From Sipunculus nudus (taxonomy: Eukaryota; Annelida; Sipuncula; Golfingiida; Sipunculidae), in the NCBI GenBank assembly GCA_026874595.1, contig CM049310.1, forward strand, positions 23,410,058 to 23,474,057: a stretch of DNA of 64,000 nucleotides, read 5' to 3'. Shown piece by piece: positions 1 to 12,800 of this stretch. The translations under genes and the position numbers were made by a program. Every line of letters begins with the position of its first letter. Position 1 is the first letter of the stretch. A model generated the notes under the pieces. The model made no database searches and was not told the DNA's origin. It worked only from the letters and a program-made list of their open reading frames with translations.

Positions 1-420
1 TTATAAAAAATATCTATAGAACTTTAGAGGTGCGCCCTAATGTCCTAATGACAAAGGCTTATAATAAAATCTCTATAGAACTTTAGAGGTGCGGTGTAAT
101 GTCTTTATGACAAAGGCTCATAATTAAATCTCTATAGAACTAAAGTGGTGCGCTCTAATGTCCCAATGACAAAGGCTTATAATAAAATCTCTATAGAACT
201 TCAGAGGTGCGCTCTAATGTCCTTATGACAAAGGCTTATAATAAAATCTCTATAGAACTTCAGAGGTGCGCTCTAATGTCCTAATGGCAAAGGCTTATAA
301 TTAAATCTCTATAGAACTTCAGAGGTGCGCTCTAATGTCCTAATGACAAAGGCTTATAATAAAATCTCTATAGGACTTCAGAGGTGCGCTCTAATGTCCC
401 ACTGACAAAGGCTTATAATA
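1..420. repeat. 59-bp minisatellite, about 7 copies
   Basis: The block AAAGGCTTATAATAAAATCT recurs every 59 bases, for example with GGCT starting at 56, 115 and 174, and continues to about 420. Copies differ by a few substitutions. The array runs off the left edge of the window, so its real length is unknown. No coding potential is seen. Confidence 0.9.
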
Positions 421-3400
421 CAATCTTAAATCCAGTGACTAGTTCCCGGGGGTTTTCGTCCAAAACAGTAACCTGTGTTTTCCTGGAATATAATGGGTTT
501 CTGATTCGTGGTAAAAATCGTCTTTGTGCTTTTTTACCTAATATCTGTGAACTGAGGTGTCCGTGTTAATATTGTTTACTTCAAAGAAAAACTAAATCAA
601 GCAGATCTGCCATCTGAAAGAACTTATTTAAAAATTACTCATAGGAAATAGAAAATAGCTGTTACATTTAATGTACACATACTAGATCTGGTCAAATTCG
701 ACGTGAGGGGTAAATGTACCGTTGTCACCCGGGGACAAGAGGTGTACTGATTTATCGTTTAATCCTGGGGGATGTGTGGGGGCGGCTATTGACCAAGTAA
801 ACACACCTTCATAGCTAGATATAAGTACTGCCAAACAGTGTGTACTTTGATCTCTAATTAATCAACGCCCTGCAATCGTGGAATGTAATACACGTTAGGA
901 ACGCGATGTCTTAAACTGACTGATCACGGATGATTACCCAAATCCAACGTCCGCTTGACCTGGGATGGTACGACGTCCCGTGCGCTTTGTATATATATCG
1001 GGTTTGATGCACCTATAAAAGCGAACTCTTATTTGTGTTTTCAATAAAAATATAAAAATATATATTTTATATATAATATATATTGTTTTATTTTTGATCT
1101 TGGATACCATTTTCCCCACTAACATTATATTTATCTTATCCAAGAGGGAAAACACGGCCCAGCCATTTATTGATGTTAGCTATATCAAGGAGCAAAGCCT
1201 GTATATATACTGAATACATATTTAGCTTTATTTAGGAAATTAAGGCTATTTTATTATTTTACTTATAGTATCTACCTAGGAAAGTAATTGACAATATTTC
1301 CATACGAAAAAAATACATATGTGTAGACGTATCTTGCTTGTATTGTCAAAGAACCTGCTTCATTATATCAGTCGAATGGTCTGTCTCTAGCAGCAGCTTA
1401 TTCTTTATATGTATAACTGTCATTTGACGCTCAATACAGGTTTATTTATTATCGCTATTGAGTTTGTTCCACAGTAAAATTTGTTTGTGTTGTTGGGACG
1501 TTTTTACCATGTACATTTTTGGAATAAGACCAGCGAAATCGACCAAAAACTGCAATTACATTGTCCCAGAATATAACAATTAAAATTTTAAAATAATATT
1601 TAACGCCTTCGGTGAGGTCTGACCAATGAACTGCGTCGAGATGAAAAGAGGATTTGAGACCTTTGACCGTGGGCCCGGTTTTCTACAACGCAGGTTTCTC
1701 TAAAAAAACTTACAAGTTTGGAGTATGGAGAAAACAGTTAGGGTTACGATGACAATAATAAACGCATATATACTGTAAATATATACTGAACCTCAGATAT
1801 TACGTTGATGTTTATAATGCACAGGTACACATCAGATATATTGATCTATTACAATATGGACAGTTACAATGGAACACTTGAGTGAAGATAAATATGGGAG
1901 AAGAACCAGACAATTTAACATGTGGCACACATGTCAATATCATGTCGATCAATATTTGACGAGACAGTCTATCCTGCACATGTCGAGTCTACCAACAGAG
2001 GTTAATGAGAATCGACCCCCACGACAATACTAACATATGTTTCAAGTACCAATTCATAACATATACACGACTTATATTTGCAAATTTTAATTTAAAAAGA
2101 CAAACATAAAAGAAATGTGAATGAAAACAGTAACTTTTCTATTTAAATAAACAGAGTTATGTTGTTTTGAATTATCATCTTGCAAACATCAGTTGCCTTC
2201 CGGTTAAATCTAATTTAGGAACGGTTCAACGAAATCCTGAAGATAAATATGGAGTTGGAGCCATGAGGCAGTTAATATCGGTAGTTAATATTGGTTGTTC
2301 TTTGCACGCAGTTCTTATACGGATATGATTACAACAAGGCAGACTACAGAACAGAACCTTTCCATTTTTCCTGGGGCTAAGCCAATGGGCAAGACACGCA
2401 TTATCATATGCCAAATGCAGAATCAAGGCGTAGTTGCCATTTTTTAAGTGCAAGATTCTTTCAACAGGCAACGGCAACATTTACGGCTGGCGATCCGGCT
2501 ATTAACACAGGTGCCGTCACCTATGTCATACATTCCAGGCCACTGTACTCGTTAACTTTGGATAGGAGTCCGTGACTGCAATATTTGGTTTTTTTTTTCA
2601 AGAAAAAGAGGTAACGAGACTCTCCGAAAGTGCTCACTTAAAAGACGATGAACCGACCACCATCACTGCCAGAAACAAAAGCAAATAGTCTGCAAGTCGT
2701 TGAACAAAAGACTGTCAGTTAGATCACCCATTATAAGAGCAGCAGCATAAGAAGTGGTCAGACTAGGTGATCCAAGGAACACTTCACCTGTAAAATCCCC
2801 TCCTGTTAGAAATTAGTACTCAAGAGTGTGAACTTTACTCCGTCCTCTGTTCTAGAGATACCACTGTCTACCAGGTAGCATAGATGGCAAAAAGCAAGAT
2901 GGTATGGAGAATCTTCCTCCTCCTTCGCCTCTTGAAAGAAGATGGCCGAGGAAAACGATGTCGTCAGAACTACAGCCTAATAACATGGGACTAACTTCAT
3001 ATGTGAGGTCTGGACAGCCGTAATCAAACTGCTGTTACCAGCTGACACGGATCCAAAGCATACGCTGGCCGGGAGTGTCCTGCTCCGAAAAGGATTTATT
3101 GCCCCTTTACAGAACGGGACCACCAACCTTCCCTATGCCCAACTTTGTGACTGATCCTTTTCAGCAGAGAAAATGTTCTAGATATATATATTTTGTAACC
3201 CAAATATTGAATGTTATATTCTCTCTTGGATTTCATCATAAGTTTTCTCGAGTTTCAGATGCCAAATATACTTTAAGTATATGTGTAAAATACATAGAAG
3301 AGGCGTGGTTGAAAACCCCCATCGCCTCTGAATTCGCGATAGTGAAAGTAATTGCGTAGATAAAGTTAATGACAATGTTGGTCAGCTGCAGTTATTGAGT

Positions 3401-4458
3401 ACTAAATACTATCAATTTGCACATTTTTGTTGTTTCAGATTATATCCGTTCTCAGTAGATTTAAAGTACTTTTTCGGCTTTGGCTGAATAGTTCACAACT
3501 CATTTTAGATTGCTCTAATTGTTCATACTTATCCCTGGAGTTGAGAAACCGTGTCATTTATCGTCGGACACTTTGGGGCTGCACAGGGAAATGTAAAATG
3601 AAAGTGATTTTGACTAGTGTAAAAAGACCTTTGTACAACGTGGCGATAGACTCATGATATATGTGCAACCTCACGACCCCTGGTTCACTTGTGAACTTCA
3701 GAAGCACAGGGTAACAGTCGTATCCAAGCAACAAACAATCCCAGTGGCAGTTCACCTTAACTTTCCTTGCCGTATACCTGCTTGACATTGAGCTAAAAAA
3801 AACCTACTCAGCCTATGGATGGGTGCGGAATTAAAATAATAGGCATATTGACCCAAACCACCGGCAGCACTGCTATAGGAAAACGGCACACAATGAAAGT
3901 TAGAGAGTGGAAATTAAACCTTTCCGCTCTGACAGAGGTTCCATTCTTATCTAGAAACACATACTTGTACACTAATAAATATAGATGAAAGGGTTACAGG
4001 TTATTGACTGGTATGTCGAGTGCAATTATCGCAGAGTACAATATCAGTACTTACTTTATTTGTATGGCCTACTTTTTGTTCAAATGAAAAACGCCAGGGT
4101 TCACCCATGGTGATTAACATGTATTATAACACTAAACACAAAATGAATAACCATGTGATATAGATTATGTAATCAATGGGAACTATAAATACACTATAGT
4201 AATTAACAGAAAATTAAACATTTTCTTTTGAATTTGAGTATGGTTGTTATGGTCATCGCGAAGAAAAAACTTTAATTCTTTCTTCAATAAAAGTTCAGAA
4301 AAACCATCCTGATCAACTAAATCCTGAAACTATAAATTTTCTTGGACAATTCCCCTCTGTCTAGGGTAACAGGTGTGTCCTGACACGTTAGTCATTAATA
4401 TACAATAGTTCTTCTTGTTCAAAGCTTTTGGTTCAAGTGACCAGGAAAACCCGTACAT

Positions 4459-4523
<65 letters not shown>

Positions 4524-6807
4524 CATGTATAAGCTTAATTTTACTTAGGATACTATCTATCATCAGTGCACTTGCATAAAAAATATCATAACATTGTTAA
4601 ATATGACACAGGAAGGAAGGTAACACAGTCTCACTCACCTCAGGCCCAGCCGTGATATGTCTCTGTGATCGCTCAGGTGACAAACCAGGTAAAGATAAGG
4701 TGACCTACCTACGGATATAGCAGCAATAAATCTGTGGACGAGGTGTGTATGTATGTCAAACCTTGTCCATACCCCGGGATGCTGGAGATATGATGTTCAA
4801 TACTGTTCGGACAAGCTTTAAATGACCTCATATCTGACCGAATATACATATATTTAGATTGCTATGATAGATAAATAACATGAATGACCTTAATGTTAAC
4901 TATATATATGATACATGTCCATGGCCGGTACGATTTGCTTCCTGTTAAGATACTTTGTATTCTAGATCAATAAGCATTAACTTTATGCAATACTTAATTC
5001 GATATATTACAATCCTACAATACGCACAAAGTGCTTTCGTTTCGATTTAACTACTTTACACTGGTACTGTGTGAACAGAATGGAGTACAGCTTTTTATAA
5101 GGGAAAAGGTCACATGCTTTTAAGTTGAAAAGATTAAGTTCAAACACCTTTGCATTCAAACAATGGACAAGATTTTATATTTAATCGTCTGCACTCAATT
5201 CCTACGAAAAAAAAAAGATTTAATGAAGTGATAACCGACTTTCTAAGCTAAATACATAATCATTTTGTAAAATAACTGATTAGATTATATTTTCGTATCG
5301 TTAGAACTTTGGAGGTTTCGTGTATATATGATTCTAAATATGTCAAAGCTATATCAAATCTGTTCTTATTTTTATATCCGTGAGGGATATTATTGCTTTC
5401 ATAAATTTTAACAAAATATGCTAGACTATATCTACTTGTTTCTGCATGACAGACAATGTAAAGTGTACTTCACCAGCTTAGACAGCTTTACCGATTTCAT
5501 AGAGGAAGTGATTAAGGTTTATCCACTTTGAATTATTTTAAAATGTGTTAAATCAACGAAAACAAGTGTTTAAAAATAAGTTATGATAATGGTCGTATAG
5601 GTATGGTCTGTCAGTTTAATATAGCTTGGTTGAATAGATACCATATCCATAGCGCATGGGCCTGACTCAACTTGAAACGTAAGCACAAGTCACAGGCGCT
5701 TGATTCCTTATATTCCGTAAATATTGGTTGACAGGCACTAAATGTCAAGCTATCTATCAATATTCTATAATTCATCTTTTATATAACTATGATATGAAGT
5801 GAGGTAGGAAATGAATTTCTTACCTGTATTTCAGAACTTTTCTCCATAAAAATTTTATTGATAATTGCATATATTAGAAAAAATGTCTCAGCGGACATGG
5901 CTAAAAAAATTGAATGTTCCTGTGAAAATTTCACAGGCATTTGACTTGTTACAGAGGCAACTGACGTGTATCTCAGAAAAATATTGGTAGTCCCCACCCC
6001 CCCCCCCCCCCCCCAAAAAAAAAATGAATGAAATACACACCTTCTGGGAAGGCTATATTGACCATATGTATTTTAAGGTATACGCAGAGGCCGTGTAAAT
6101 TAAGGGACATTGTGGAGATAAGGACACCTCACAATTGAATGTGACTGTTGATTCAAGTGCTCTTTTTTTTCTGTTGAAATTTTCAATTTTGTGGATTTTT
6201 TTTAAAGCTATTCTGTATCCTTTTTTTATTGTCGAAGCTATTGATCAATATAAATTGTATGAACTTCTTTGGATATTATCTGTAGGCCTAGTGGACCATT
6301 GTTGAATCATTATCATTCGACCTGGCTAGGCCACTGTGTTTTAATATGTACAGTCTTTTTATCACAGATACCAGTATTATGAAAACACAGATGTTCACAT
6401 GGACCCATGGAGACCTATGTACATGTATATCGTTGGTTTTTATACACAACAAATTGGTCAAGGCCCACTTGATCCATGAAAATCATAAATCATAAGAGTC
6501 ACAGACGTAACATCCACTCTTGGTCGAGACAAAATTCTTTACTTCCTCGTCCATTGCCGCAAAATAACTAGAATACCTGCTCCAAAAAAAGAAAAGCATT
6601 TTCTTCAGCAAAGCAACTGCTTGAAACCTGGTCATCTGGACGTGACTAGAGACATCTGGTGGGGAATATATGCGACAGAGTCAATACTGGTGATCTTTAT
6701 ACTAACGGGTTGCATATTTTAAGATAGGAAAGCGACATCTTTCTCCGTTTCAACTATCTCCCATACGTGTCTAACGCTGAGTGATCCAACACAACCTACC
6801 GGCGTGT
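421..6807. other. Intergenic DNA upstream of SDF2, no gene recognised
   Basis: I see no exon with recognisable domain content or convincing splice borders on either strand. The stretch is AT-rich, with a long TA microsatellite at about 4,460-4,522 and a run of 18 C followed by A at about 5,997-6,024. The last 200 bases before 6,808 should include the SDF2 promoter; no clear TATA box or initiator can be assigned. Confidence 0.5.
4460..4522. repeat. (TA)n microsatellite
   Basis: An uninterrupted TA dinucleotide run of about 60 bases. Confidence 0.95.
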
Positions 6808-6895
6808 ATGCTGAACAAAATGGGTTCATCTAAGGAGGAAAACTGCTGCATTTTATTTCTTTTCCTGACGATATTGGGTATTATAGAAGGGAAAC
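6808..6895 (+). CDS. SDF2: SDF2 exon 1 (signal peptide)
   Basis: Encodes MLNKMGSSKEENCCILFLFL and the rest of the signal peptide, ending AAA C before donor GTAAGT at 6896. The exon ends in phase 1. The extra charged residues ahead of the hydrophobic core make the second ATG (6820) a reasonable alternative start. Confidence 0.88.
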
Positions 6896-9800
6896 GTAAG
6901 TGACTTTATTTAAAGTTTAGAGGGCTAGACACTGGCCCGGTACCGATGTTTGGAAACTGTAAATTTGGAAGATGTTGGTTTTATAATTTATTGAATTCTT
7001 TCCAGTGAATAAAAACAGTGTTTGTCGGTTAAGAGCTCAGACTGTTTATACGATTATAGAATCCGATCTGCATTTTAGTCAATACAAACAGATGTCTTAT
7101 ATGTTATTTGCTTCAAATTCCCTTTTAGATTTTGTCTGAAGTGTTTTAATTATATGAGAAGAATTTTTACTTTAATAAAATTAAAAGGTCGAATTTCGCT
7201 CCCTCTGCCTTCTTGCTCCATTGACCTGTTATGACATTAAAGACTATTGTATTGTAGCCCTATATCCTTTGCTTTAAAAACTGGATACTAGCCCAGCGAG
7301 GAGTGCCCAGAGCCAATGCTGTAACATGTCTTGACAGCTCACCCATCCAGTAACCAGCAAGCCACAAACCACAGGCTCAGACACAAAGGCCCTACACACC
7401 CCTACGGGTTGCTGGGCTGGTAAGCTGTTGGTCAAAATTAAATGTAACAACATAGTCTTATCTTGTGTTAAGTCTCAAGCCTCATTGTCCACTGGTATAT
7501 ATGAATGACAATTGGTACATGATGTCACATATGTACAATAATATGATTTACATCAATTCATTGACTAATCCAGTTTGTAATTTCAGTGTTCATGAGGTCA
7601 GTGTTTCATTAATTAACATTCTGTTTTACAGGTTTCCAGTATGAATATGTAACCTGTGGAACTGTTTTAAAATTGCTCAACACAAGAAACAGTGTACGGT
7701 TACATTCCCATGATGTAAAGTACGGGTCAGGCAGCGGTCAGCAGGTAAGTCAATGTATGTCACAAATTACATGCCAGGTAATCTGATATTAAACTTTAAG
7801 GGGCTGTCTTCCTGGGGAGGGGCAGTCTTCCTGTTCCCTCTTTTAAAGCTATTTTTGTGTACCCCCCTCCTTGTAAACACACAACACACACATTTTTGAT
7901 TATCATTAACTGTATCTGTTTAATACTGCTGGTGTGAATGGGTTTTCTTAAAGGGCATTTTATAAAATACTATGATGCAATGTGAAAGTTTTTATTATAC
8001 ATTCAAAAACAGTTAACATCATGGACCTATTTCCCTTTGATTGCGATAAGATTTATCTTGATCTTTAAACAGGCTTTCACCAAATATGATGTTTTCCAAG
8101 GAAAAAAATGGTCAAATACTGCAATTTTCTGGGTTCATTCCTGATAGACAAATTTGATCTTTTAAATCTTGTTAATGCATTTTATGAAATGATCACACAG
8201 GTATAATTTCACAATTTGGTTATTATGACTTTCCATTTCACGAAAGGGCCAGTTTCACAAATTACTGAAATTAGGTTTAATGTGTATAAAATGCAAAAAA
8301 TGTTAGAATGCTGAGTGTAGTTTTTATGCTCTTTTAATCCAGTCTGTCACAGGAGTTGAGTCCTCAGATGACCACAACAGTTACTGGCAGATTAGAGGCA
8401 AGCAGGATGAGGAATGTACAAGAGGGTATGTACTCATTAACCTTGAACATGTTACGGTCTAGTAGGGGCAAAGAAATATATATGATTCATGCTGAAACTG
8501 AGCTGACCAAAAGTTTAAACCACATTAGTTATATTGATGATAAAGATCAGCAGGCACTGTGTAGTCATGACACATAGTTTATTGAGTAGTGATTACACAG
8601 CTGGGTGTATGAGTATCAGCAGATATCAGACCTGATCCAACTTGGACCATACAAAGTCAGACCACAGGTTTTACATTATTGGACAAACATGCATCACTGT
8701 CTAAGACCAGCTTACATAAAACAATCACACAATCAAATACTTAAAAGTGGTATGTGAAAATAGACTTTCTTGTACACTTATAGTAATCTTGTAGTTTTCT
8801 TGTACACATTTCCTGTTATTGCTTTATATATTTTGCAACTTGGCCCCATGTATTTTAATGGAAATTTATTATTTTGTGGGCCAAAATGTCCCACCTGTAG
8901 TCTGGGATTATGAAGCAATAGAAATGCAGGTAACTTTTCTATGTATTTGTTTTTATTTTTCTTTATTAAATTTTAAATTGAAATAATAAAAGTTTTCAAA
9001 TGTGACAAATTTTGTCAGCATCATTTGAATTTCTGTGTGGGACTACCTGAGAAACAAAATCAGCAAAATAATTGTTTATTTGATATTGCAAGTGAACTGC
9101 CTATTTGCAGTATCTTTGATATTTTATATGTTCACCAATATATCAGAGAATTAACTTTTTAACTAAAAGTTCCTGGATTTGCTATATTCTAAGATTTGGA
9201 TACTTGTTGAATCAAAGTGATCAGTTACATTTGTGTGGCATTTTCTGAGGATCTGTCAGAGCTAGGGCTTATTTTCATGATCACCTGGTTATACCAGGAA
9301 AAAATAAATACAAATTGCATTTGACTGAACAGTTATTTTCATGAAAATGACTCAAATGAATTCATTTGAATCAAATCATCTGAACAGTTATTTTTATTGC
9401 GATGATAAACTACAACTCTTATTGTATGCTAAGCAAGAAGTAAACTAAATTTATTGATTACCTGTTTTTAATTTTATACCTTATATCTGCTTTATATGTT
9501 AGGTCTGTTAGGTCTGAGCAGAGAGTTAATCTGGTGCAGACATACTATATGTCTATTTTTGTGAGCAGGGAGCCAATCCATTGTAGCCATACTATATGTC
9601 TATTTTTTTATGTGAACAGGGAGCCAATCCGTTGCAGTCAGACAGTGAGGTTTATGCATGTGTCCACGGGGAGAAACCTTCACAGCCATCACTTCTCATC
9701 CCCACTCTCTCATAACCTGGAGGTCAGCGCATTCGGAGAGGGTGGAGAGGGAGACTCTGGTAGGCCATTGTGTACACATCCTGTCACATGTAGATAGGGT

Positions 9801-12800
9801 ATAATAATATGTCATTAAATGGCTTGTTCCGTATTACCTTTGTATTAGACTGAAGGTGACATATATGTCTTGACTTCTACCCAAAGGCTAAAAGGAAAGC
9901 AATATACAACAAGTCTGTTCATAATAGTTTTATTTAACACCCTGGAGCACTGATAACAATGTTGAATAACATGTTTTTTTTCATGTATGCCAGGACCTCT
10001 GTTTATATATGATTAAGTGTGTCTGGTTTATAACATTGTGTGGCTACTGTCCATCACCTTGTCCGTCTGTTAACTCTTGGTGATGCTGCCATGAAGTACC
10101 AGGGGTTTGATGGATTTTCATGACACCTCTATAAATATTAACCAATAAATCATCCAGTCTGAGTGTGATTATCAGCCCAGTCTGCATGTTTATAATATGG
10201 CCAGGGGACACCCAATTTCTTTATGATGTAAATATTTTAATATATTAATGATTCAGTATAGCCCTTTGCTTACTCTATCAATAATTTTGTCAGAGTGACA
10301 AAAAAGGTTTTCATTAAATGTTTAATGTTAAAACAATAAATTATAACATTTAATGTATAAGGTATAATACAATTGAATACATTTATGTTGTTATGACAGG
10401 GGATCACTGGACCATTGTTTGTAATGGGAAACACTGGAGAAGAGATGATCGTGTGAGACTGCGACATGTTGCTACTGATCAGTGAGTATTTACTATTAAT
10501 TAAGAAAAAAATATATATCTACAAAAGAGAGCTCAGGTGCTGCATGTTTAGCCTGTCAGTGTATTTGGGCAGAGAAATAAGAGTCTTTATAAATGGAGGT
10601 GTTGGTTGCTAAGTATCACTCTATGATTGGTGAAAATACACATCTACATTTTATTCTTGCAAAATATAATCATTAAAATATAATCCTCATGGAAAAATAA
10701 TGTTCTGGATGATACTAGTATGTTAATTTGTTAAACTTTGCATTTAACCCACTCCTGGTCTAGGCAGGACACTGGACTCAACAAAGCACAGATTGTGAGT
10801 TCTGAGTGTATAAGCTGAGGAGCCATGAAATTTTTCATGGTCAACCCAAACCCAGGCTGAGCGAACTGCAGGCCAATTGAAGGTTTTGAAGATTCTGATT
10901 TGGGACGAGGGAGGGGGGTTCTCAGTGTTATGACCCACAGAGTGTAATATAAAAAAGAAAGCCTCTCTCAGTAGGTCTGTAGGCTTAGCAATATTTGGGT
11001 GCTATCTTAATTAATGGAGCAAATCACAGAGCTGTTCCTTGATATCCTCAGCTTATGAATAAGAAAGTAATACACTGTGGATAACTTTATAATTTAATGA
11101 CAAGGGAATAATATCTGGAAAAATGATAATTAATTATGAATAACTAGCAGAAGAAATAGATGAAATGAGAGATGTTACAGCTGCAACAGGCATTCCCCCC
11201 CCCCCCCTGGATCTGCAAGTGGATAAACAGTTAAATACCTTATTAATATCTATTACTTAAAAAAAGAATTCACTTAACGTTTGTCCTCAGTGTTCTCTGA
11301 CACCAAGAGGTGTATGACACTGTGCCGTTCCTCATTTTAAAGGTTATTATTCTCGCAGTGACATAGCCGCTATGACAATCAATCATTTTTCATGTACACA
11401 AAAGTTTTTAGTAATTTTATCTGCTTTCCACATTGCAAGGAGAGTAACAAAAGCAGCCGAACTTCCTTCGGCAAAGACCGGAATGCAACCTTTCTGTTAT
11501 TCACTAAAAACCCTCAAGCACTGGATTAAGCGGCTTAAATTAAGGTCTATTGTGAATAAACCTACTTTCTTGCAGTGAGGGATTTAAGCATGTTTTCTCT
11601 GACCCATGTCCATGGTCAGTAAATGTAAAAAACACATGACTCTCGCTTTATGAAAAGAGTTCAACCAGGGGGATTGATGACAAAACCTAATAAAGGGACT
11701 AAATTTCCAGAACAGGGGTGAGGATAGGTGGAGGCAGGGTTTCCAGGGCCCTAAATTGGTCTGGTGTGGTTAAAAATGGTTGCGACTTCATTTGGGTCCC
11801 CCTCTACTACTAACTAGGTTTGCATGTTTTCTTCAAGAAAGTTTCCTTGCCTTAAAATGTACATTTAATTCATCTTTCATGTCTTCCTCACATCAGCTTA
11901 TTCTTTGTACATCCAACAAACGTAACAAGTCAAAAATAATCGAAAATCTGAATGTCCCCGCGCCCCATTCCGGTTCCCAAATGTAAACATTACTCATCAA
12001 GTTTTCAAGATAAACATCCTGGTATTTGAATTTCTAGCCACAATCGCAGTGCAGTAAAATAAATACCAAAAAAAAATATTTGTACATAACGTATTGAGAC
12101 AGTATCACACTGATAATCCATTTTTGGCTTAGCTGACTATAAGTCATCTGAGCAAGATGGGTCCGTTGTCTGCCGTCCAGCTGTCCGTCCGTCTGTTAAC
12201 AGGGCAAGTTTTGAAACTGTTGGACCTATGAATCCAAAATTTTGCATACAGTTAGATGTCCCCAAAATCTCCTATCATTACGAAGATTGGGTCACTAGGC
12301 CTCCGTTTTCCATAAAAAAACATTGTTACATTTCAAGGCTGCCTAATATCAAAACCACCTATTTTTTTTAATCATATTTAGTATTTGTATTCTTTCATAC
12401 ATTTTCTTTGAACATACCAAAAAATAGGTCAGCATTGCCTATTGTTTCGAAGTTTTGGGCCCAAATATAATGCAGTATTTTTTTAAAATCAGGAAATATA
12501 TTTACACACTTAACATGAGAATTGCTGAAGCTGGAGATTTTTTTTCAGGGATATAACTTTATTTAATCAAGATTCAATTGTTTACCCAAAATTATATCTT
12601 AATTTTGCAAATTTTTACAGTTATTAACATAAAAAAAAATAATACCTTAAATATGGTCCATCTTTGGCTATGGCTCGTTTTTTCCCAGTAAGCACTGTTG
12701 ATTTAATTTTCACAGTATATATACATTAGGATTTAATCTTTAAAATTCTGAAATTTCAAAGGAATAGATGGAAAAGAGTAGCTTTTATTCAAGTTTTTAT

